From an uncultured Lachnospiraceae bacterium (lineage in GTDB: Bacteria > Bacillota > Clostridia > Lachnospirales > Lachnospiraceae), in the NCBI GenBank assembly GCA_910583895.1, contig CAJTYJ010000069.1, forward strand, positions 1-10,406: a DNA stretch of 10,406 nt, written 5' to 3'. The notes beneath the pieces are model-generated. The model ran no database searches, was not told the origin of the DNA, and saw nothing but the letters and a program-made list of their open reading frames with translations. Within the stretch, counting starts at the first letter, position 1; every line of letters starts with the position of its first letter. The position numbers and the translations under genes are program-made. Positions 6,534-10,406 of the stretch are shown in pieces.

Positions 6534-7475
6534 GTGGTAACACGGGAAGAATTTTATGTGGACTCTTCAGACGGCATTCATATGATTCATGGATATCGCT
6601 GGTATGATCCCCAGAAAAAGATAAGGGGCGTCCTGCAGATGGTGCATGGGATGCTGGAGTATATAGAGCGCTATGAGGAACTGGCAGAGCGGATGGCCTG
6701 TGAGGGCTATTTTGTGGTTGGACACGATCATCTTGGGCATGGAGAGTCCGTAAAAGACGCAGAAGAACTTGGATATGTTGGAAAATACGGGGCGGTGCTC
6801 TGGCTTCGGGATATCGAGCTGATCCGCAGGATGGCGGTGTCTTTTGCGCCGAAAGTTCCCTATATTCTTCTTGGGCACAGTATGGGTTCCTATCTGGTGA
6901 GACGTTATCTGGTCTATCACGGAAGCAAAGTGGATGCAGTTGTGCTTTTGGGGACCGGACATCAGCCCAGGGCAGCTGTAAAGGCAGGACTTCTGATTAC
7001 TTACATCTCCATGCTCCAGAAGGGGCCAAAAGGCCGAAGCGCACTGCTGAACCAGATGACTTGTGCCGGATTTGCCAAAAGATATCCGGACAATGCCAAT
7101 ACGGGAAGCTGGATGAGCCGGGATCCGAACGTTCTGACCGATGCACTGCAGGATAAAAAGCGGAACTTTTCTTTTTCTTTGAATGCCTTCGAGGCGCTTT
7201 TTCATACAGTGGAAGAGACGGTGGATCCGAAACGTGCAGCCAAGATGCCAAAAGAACTTCCGATTCTCATTTTGTCGGGGGATGAAGACCCGGTGGGAGG
7301 CAATGGCAAAGGCGTGCGCAGGTTCCGGGAGATGCTTGGGAGGATTGGCATGAAAAAGGTCACCTGTATTCTGTATCCGAAGAACCGTCATGAACTGATT
7401 CATGATCTGGATAAAGAGCAGGTGTTTACAGATATAAGAAGATGGTGCAATGCCATCGTAAAGTCGCATAAATAA
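6534..7475 (+). CDS. Alpha/beta hydrolase, monoacylglycerol lipase/lysophospholipase type
   Basis: Serine hydrolase of the Hydrolase_4 family, probably a cytoplasmic esterase acting on monoacylglycerols or lysophospholipids; the substrate is inferred from family only. The 313 residues show an oxyanion-hole HGM at 38-40, the conserved GHDHLGHGES at 63-72, the nucleophile elbow GHSMGS with S116, the acid residue probably D252 in SGDEDPVG, and the catalytic base probably H286 in NRHELIHD. A lid-like insert covers about 145-225. There is no signal peptide. The start is GTG 6534 behind AGAGGTGA (6522-6529), with a short spacer; no nearby ATG offers a better start, since the next in-frame Met would cut into the first strand. 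The DUF1002 gene follows after 30 bases, so they likely share a transcript. Confidence 0.88.
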   Translation: MVTREEFYVDSSDGIHMIHGYRWYDPQKKIRGVLQMVHGMLEYIERYEELAERMACEGYFVVGHDHLGHGESVKDAEELGYVGKYGAVLWLRDIELIRRMAVSFAPKVPYILLGHSMGSYLVRRYLVYHGSKVDAVVLLGTGHQPRAAVKAGLLITYISMLQKGPKGRSALLNQMTCAGFAKRYPDNANTGSWMSRDPNVLTDALQDKKRNFSFSLNAFEALFHTVEETVDPKRAAKMPKELPILILSGDEDPVGGNGKGVRRFREMLGRIGMKKVTCILYPKNRHELIHDLDKEQVFTDIRRWCNAIVKSHK

Positions 7476-7505
7476 CCGCGAAACGCTAATCAGGAGGAAA
7501 AAGGA

Positions 7506-8378
7506 ATGAAAAGATGGTGTTCATTAGCACTTTTGAGTATATTTTTGATGTGCTTTGTATTGCCGGCGCATGCGGCGGAAGGGGCAGTTCTTGCCCTGGG
7601 CGCGGATTTAAATGCTTCCCAGAGGGCGGCAGTATTGTCCGAGATGGGAATTACCGAGGAGGAAGCCGTATCCTATCAGACTATCTATATCACAAATGAT
7701 ATGGAACACCAGTATCTGGATGAGTCTCTTGGTGCGGCCGTCGTGGGGACCCACTCCCTTTCTTCTGTACTTTTGATTCCTCAGGACAGCGGCTCCGGCC
7801 TCAGCGTGGAGACGCATAATATCAATTACTGTACCATTGCCATGTACCGCAATGCCCTTTTGACAGCCGGGGTACAGGATGCAAAAGTGATTGTGGCGGC
7901 ACCAAGTTCCATCAGCGGGACTGCGGCACTGATCGGTGCGGTCAAAGCCTATGAGGCTTACAGCGGGGAGACGGTCAGCAACGATGCTTTTTCGGTGGCG
8001 ACAGATGAGCTGGTACTGACAGGGGAACTGATGGAACAGCTGGATTCGGAGCAGATCTCGGATCTTATCGCATATTTGAAGCAGCAGATCGCCGAACAGG
8101 GACTGGACGATCCGGATAAACTGTCAGAGCTGGTAAGACAGGCATCTGCGGAGATGGATTTAAATCTTACAGATCAGCAGGTGAGCCAGGTAGTGGATCT
8201 TCTGCTGAAACTGAACAAGCTGGATATTGATCCTGGTACACTGGTAAGCCAGGCAAAAGAGCTGTATGACAAGCTGGAAGATCTTGGCATTGACCTGGAT
8301 AAGGAGAAGGTCGGTAATTTTGTCACCCGTTTTGTCTCCTCCATCTGGGATCTGATCCAGGAGTTTATGGCTCGCTAA
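7506..8378 (+). CDS. Secreted DUF1002 family protein (YpuA-like)
   Basis: A 290-residue exported protein of the DUF1002 family, represented by Bacillus subtilis YpuA; its function is not established. The N-terminus is a classical signal peptide (MKRWC, then a hydrophobic core at about 7-19) with likely cleavage after AHA at 21-23. The mature part begins with the family pattern: VLALGADLNASQRAAVLSEM near 28-47, then THNINYCTIAMYRNALLTAG and a glycine/alanine-rich segment around 130-150. The C-terminal 110 residues are predicted amphipathic helices rich in Leu, Asp and Glu, possibly coiled coil, with repeated DLxxLxxQI-like spacing. No lipobox or membrane anchor is visible. AGGAGG (7492-7497) is eight bases before ATG 7506. 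It is the second gene after the hydrolase. Its TAA directly abuts the stop of the opposing minus-strand gene, and no terminator lies between them. Confidence 0.9.
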   Translation: MKRWCSLALLSIFLMCFVLPAHAAEGAVLALGADLNASQRAAVLSEMGITEEEAVSYQTIYITNDMEHQYLDESLGAAVVGTHSLSSVLLIPQDSGSGLSVETHNINYCTIAMYRNALLTAGVQDAKVIVAAPSSISGTAALIGAVKAYEAYSGETVSNDAFSVATDELVLTGELMEQLDSEQISDLIAYLKQQIAEQGLDDPDKLSELVRQASAEMDLNLTDQQVSQVVDLLLKLNKLDIDPGTLVSQAKELYDKLEDLGIDLDKEKVGNFVTRFVSSIWDLIQEFMAR

Positions 8379-8645
8379 TCAGTCTTCTTCGATGACGTGA
8401 AAATCCAGGTAATCAAAGTCGATCTCATCCACGAAGCTGTCCTGGAAGAACCGGGTTCTTGCGTGACGGCCAAATTCGCGGATGTTGGAGTCCAGCCAGA
8501 TGGGCTTGCTCAGATCGAAAGCATAGCAGATTTCATCCAGTGCATGAAAGACTTTGTGTGTGCGGGTGTCTTCGCTGTCGTTACAGACAGTGATGTCTTT
8601 TACTAATCGGTTGTCTTTGTATAATTTTCCCCATATGCGGAACAT
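8379..8645 (-). CDS. Small acidic protein, conserved hypothetical
   Basis: An 88-residue cytoplasmic protein reading MFRIWGKLYKDNRLVKDI at its start, then DDSEDTRTHK-like polar sequence (NDSEDTRTHKVFHALDEIC, residues 22-40), KPIWLD (47-52), a basic patch REFGRHARTRF (56-66) and a very acidic end (DEIDFDYLDFHVIEED). I recognise this as a family widespread in Lachnospiraceae, without a known function; no catalytic motif is obvious. The start at 8645 has a strong AGGAGGG six bases upstream on the minus strand. The frame is open much further upstream on the minus strand, but that part is only the antisense of the PP-loop ATPase gene. The gene converges with the DUF1002 gene with no gap, and diverges from the PP-loop gene with about 87 bases between starts. 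Confidence 0.82.
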   Translation of the reverse strand: MFRIWGKLYKDNRLVKDITVCNDSEDTRTHKVFHALDEICYAFDLSKPIWLDSNIREFGRHARTRFFQDSFVDEIDFDYLDFHVIEED

Positions 8646-8669
8646 GGCGGCCCTCCTGACGGTGTGATG

Positions 8670-8675
8670 ATTATA
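8670..8675 (-). promoter_or_regulatory. -10 box for the minus-strand small gene, in a shared divergent promoter region
   Basis: On the minus strand 8675-8670 reads TATAAT, about 25 bases upstream of the ATG at 8645, giving a very short leader just long enough for the AGGAGGG site. No clear -35 box is visible. It overlaps the palindrome TATAC-A-GTATA (8672-8682). A weak + strand promoter for the PP-loop gene, CTGACG (8656-8661) with a 17-base gap to TATATC (8679-8684), occupies the same stretch, so the two directions may compete. Confidence 0.4.
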
Positions 8676-8732
8676 CAGTATATCGGTTTCGCAGAGGAAA
8701 GTAAAGGGCGAGTGAAAAACGGGAGCAGATTT

Positions 8733-9566
8733 TTGGACAGAATAAGAGAGATAGAGCGAAGTATTATCAAAAAATACCGGAAAAATATCTGGAGACCTTT
8801 CATTCGGGGGATTCAGGATTATGATTTGATTCAGGAAGGGGACCGGATTGCAGTCTGCATCTCCGGGGGAAAGGATTCCATGCTGATGGCGAAGCTGCTT
8901 CAGGAGCTGAAACGTCACGGGAAATTTCCTTTCGAACTGGTGTTCCTGGTGATGGATCCGGGCTACCATCCGGCGAACAGGGCGCGAATTGAGAACAATG
9001 CAGAGCTTCTGGGGATTCCGGTCACCATCTTTTCGTCGGACATCTTTGATGTGGTGGTGGACATCGAGGAAAACCCCTGCTACCTCTGTGCACGCATGCG
9101 CAGAGGCTTTCTCTATGCTCACGCAAAAGAGCAGGGGTGCAATAAGATAGCGCTGGGACATCATTTTGACGATGTGATTGAGACGATTCTTATGGGCATG
9201 CTCTATGGCGGCCAGATACAGACCATGATGCCCAAGCTGCACAGTACAAATTTTGAGGGGATGGAATTGATTCGCCCCATGTATCTGGTTCATGAGGAGG
9301 CGATTTTGGACTGGGTCCGGTATCATGACCTGCATTTTCTCCAGTGTGCCTGCCGCTTCACAGAGCAGTACGAAGTGGATGGGAACGGGGCAAACAATTC
9401 CAAGCGGCAGGAGATGAAAGAGCTGATTGCCCGTTTTCGGAAAATCAGCCCGCTGATTGAGAAAAATATCTTTCGAAGCGTGGAAAATGTCAATCTGAAT
9501 ACGATCATCAGTTATCAAAAGGGAGACGAACAGCATCATTTTCTGGATGATTATGACTGCAGATAA
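8733..9566 (+). CDS. TtcA-like PP-loop ATP pyrophosphatase (probable tRNA sulfur-modification enzyme)
   Basis: Adenylating enzyme of the TtcA/TilS PP-loop superfamily, probably adding sulfur to a tRNA base (2-thiocytidine in the TtcA case). Residue numbers are from the TTG at 8733, giving 277 residues. The P-loop is SGGKDS at 44-49, preceded by GDRIAVCI. A CxxC pair, C116 and C119 (NPCYLCARMRRG), and a CxC, C205 and C207 (FLQCACRF), match the three-cysteine iron-sulfur site of TtcA. GHHFDDVIETILM (142-154) is the family motif. The start is uncertain. TTG 8733 follows GGGAG by seven bases and gives the N-terminus that best fits relatives (DRIREIERSI). GTG 8712 follows AGAGGAAAG by about ten bases. 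GTG 8664 or ATG 8667 would lie inside the promoter region without a binding site. The target tRNA position cannot be read from the sequence. Confidence 0.87.
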   Translation: MDRIREIERSIIKKYRKNIWRPFIRGIQDYDLIQEGDRIAVCISGGKDSMLMAKLLQELKRHGKFPFELVFLVMDPGYHPANRARIENNAELLGIPVTIFSSDIFDVVVDIEENPCYLCARMRRGFLYAHAKEQGCNKIALGHHFDDVIETILMGMLYGGQIQTMMPKLHSTNFEGMELIRPMYLVHEEAILDWVRYHDLHFLQCACRFTEQYEVDGNGANNSKRQEMKELIARFRKISPLIEKNIFRSVENVNLNTIISYQKGDEQHHFLDDYDCR

Positions 9567-9587
9567 GTACAGCTTATAAACAGACAG

Positions 9588-9625
9588 AAACCGGCAAAAT
9601 ATTTCATAAATCGCTGGTTTTTTTT
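9588..9625 (+). terminator. Intrinsic terminator after the TtcA-like gene
   Basis: AAACCGGC (9588-9595) pairs with GCTGGTTT (9613-9620), eight pairs with one G-U. The loop is long and AT-rich. The run of eight T (9618-9625) begins within the stem. It lies 21 bases after the stop codon. Confidence 0.85.
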
Positions 9626-9647
9626 AACAGAATATGCGTGATTCCTG

Positions 9648-9656
9648 TGATATAAT
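9648..9656 (+). promoter_or_regulatory. Extended -10 promoter of the alarmone synthetase gene
   Basis: TGA-TATAAT is a perfect extended -10 element. TTAACA (9624-9629) resembles a -35 box but is 21 bases away, too far for normal spacing, so the promoter probably relies on the extended -10. It lies directly after the preceding terminator. The leader to ATG 9690 is about 27 bases. Confidence 0.7.
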
Positions 9657-9689
9657 AGAGAAAGATATACAGGGGAGTGTAAGAACGAC

Positions 9690-10343
9690 ATGGCAACAGA
9701 GATGACGATTCAGGAGTACGTTCGGGAACGTTCCGAGAAGGACAGCTTTGAGACGGCGATGTTCATCTATGAGTCAGCCTTGATCCAGGTGGCAAGCCGG
9801 ATTGAGGTACTGAACAATGAATTGAGCCACGTCTACCAGTATAATCCGATCGAGTATGTGAAGACCCGTCTGAAGACACCGGAGAGTATTATGAAAAAGC
9901 TCCGGAAGAACGGGCACAGGATCAGCATTGACGATATGGTGGAGTATGTGAACGATATTGCGGGGATCCGCATTACCTGTTCCTTTTTTTCTGAGGTTTA
10001 TTTTCTTGCAGATATGCTGGCAAGACAGGACAATCTGTCTGTGCTCAACATTAAGGACTACATCGGTCACCCGAAAGAGAGCGGATACAAGAGCTACCAT
10101 ATGCTGCTGTCGATCCAGGTGGCGTTGGCAGATGCGGTGATTCCGACCAAGGTGGAGGTACAGATCCGCACCATGGCCATGGATTTCTGGGCAAGTCTGG
10201 AACACAAGATTTATTACAAATATGAAGGGAACGCGCCTGGATATTTTGCAAGGGAACTGCAGGAATGTGCGTCCATCATATCCAGACTGGACGCCAAGAT
10301 GATGTCGCTGAATGAGGCGATGAAGCGGATTGACGGAGAATAG
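9690..10343 (+). CDS. relQ: Small alarmone synthetase (RelA/SpoT synthetase domain only, RelQ type)
   Basis: Makes the stringent-response signals ppGpp/pppGpp by moving pyrophosphate from ATP to GDP or GTP. At 217 residues it is a stand-alone synthetase: the HD hydrolase and the TGS and ACT domains of long Rel proteins are absent. Visible motifs are the ATP-binding RLKTPESIMKKLRKNG (60-75), DIAGIRI (89-95, D89 likely for Mg2+), the acceptor-nucleotide loop KESGYKSYHM (129-138), and VEVQIRTMAMDFWASLEH (155-172) with E156. The last motif and the following YKYEGN strongly resemble Bacillus subtilis RelQ/YjbM, so I assign that subfamily; RelP is the alternative. ATG 9690 follows AGGGGAG (9671-9677) by 12 bases. 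It is a single-gene unit between terminators, unlike Bacillus relQ, which precedes nadF. Confidence 0.93.
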   Translation: MATEMTIQEYVRERSEKDSFETAMFIYESALIQVASRIEVLNNELSHVYQYNPIEYVKTRLKTPESIMKKLRKNGHRISIDDMVEYVNDIAGIRITCSFFSEVYFLADMLARQDNLSVLNIKDYIGHPKESGYKSYHMLLSIQVALADAVIPTKVEVQIRTMAMDFWASLEHKIYYKYEGNAPGYFARELQECASIISRLDAKMMSLNEAMKRIDGE

Positions 10344-10362
10344 AGCGAATAAAATGAGGAGT

Positions 10363-10394
10363 GCCCCGGCAATACGGATGCCGGGGCTTATTAT
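10363..10394 (+). terminator. GC-rich terminator hairpin after relQ
   Basis: GCCCCGGC (10363-10370) and GCCGGGGC (10380-10387) form a perfect eight-pair stem with a nine-base loop. The tail TTATTAT is only a partial U-tract. The hairpin is 19 bases after the relQ stop and is probably its terminator. Confidence 0.7.
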
Positions 10395-10406
10395 GAAAAA
10401 ATTTAT

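Noticed and set aside
6567..7469. 300-residue minus-strand open frame
   Set aside because: Antisense of the hydrolase gene, with His/Cys-rich, low-quality composition and no ribosome binding site.
8646..9539. Long minus-strand open frame upstream of the small acidic protein gene
   Set aside because: It is antisense to the well-supported PP-loop ATPase gene. Gene-like sequence and the ribosome binding site apply only to the last 88 codons, starting at 8645.
10393..10406. Possible start of a next gene (ATGAAAAAATTTAT)
   Set aside because: It overlaps the terminator tail, lacks a convincing ribosome binding site, and is only 14 bases long before the window ends.
1..10406. CRISPR arrays, insertion sequences, tRNA or rRNA genes
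   Set aside because: No direct-repeat arrays, transposase-like proteins, terminal inverted repeats or tRNA-like cloverleaf sequences were seen.

Overview
The window looks like chromosomal DNA of a Gram-positive anaerobe of the Clostridia, most likely a Lachnospiraceae member. This is inferred from the style of the proteins, the strong AGGAGG-type ribosome binding sites, the sigma-A-like TATAAT boxes, the U-tract terminators, and several small proteins of a kind I associate with that family. I see no mobile elements, CRISPR arrays, rRNA or tRNA genes, and base and codon use look uniform by eye.

Positions 1-4961 are the downstream part of an L-arabinose locus, all on the + strand. In order it holds the end of a sugar ABC-transporter permease (5' end outside the window), an AraR-type GntR/LacI hybrid repressor, a small two-helix membrane protein, L-arabinose isomerase (araA), L-ribulose-5-phosphate 4-epimerase (araD), and a strong intrinsic terminator. 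Together they would import arabinose, sense it, and convert it to ribulose and, after phosphorylation, xylulose 5-phosphate. The kinase araB is not here. A stable hairpin covers the ribosome binding site and start codon of the repressor gene. The region between the small membrane protein and araA contains an unexplained coding-like frame.

Positions 4962-6411 hold a free-standing aspartate kinase unit with its own promoter, a perfect short inverted repeat over the -35 box, and its own terminator. Positions 6412-8378 hold a two-gene unit: an alpha/beta serine hydrolase of the monoacylglycerol-lipase/lysophospholipase type, then a secreted DUF1002 (YpuA-like) protein. This unit runs head-on, stop codon against stop codon, into a small minus-strand gene (8379-8645) for an 88-residue acidic protein.

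That small gene is divergent from a TtcA-like PP-loop ATPase gene (8733-9566), probably for tRNA sulfur modification, which has a non-ATG start and its own terminator. The last unit (9648-10394) is a monocistronic small alarmone synthetase (RelQ type) with an extended -10 promoter and a GC-rich terminator hairpin. Most genes are recognisable housekeeping or metabolic genes. The less explained parts are the repressor-start hairpin, the hidden frame before araA, the small membrane protein inside the ara operon, and the minus-strand small gene. I did not find a clearly new multi-gene system.
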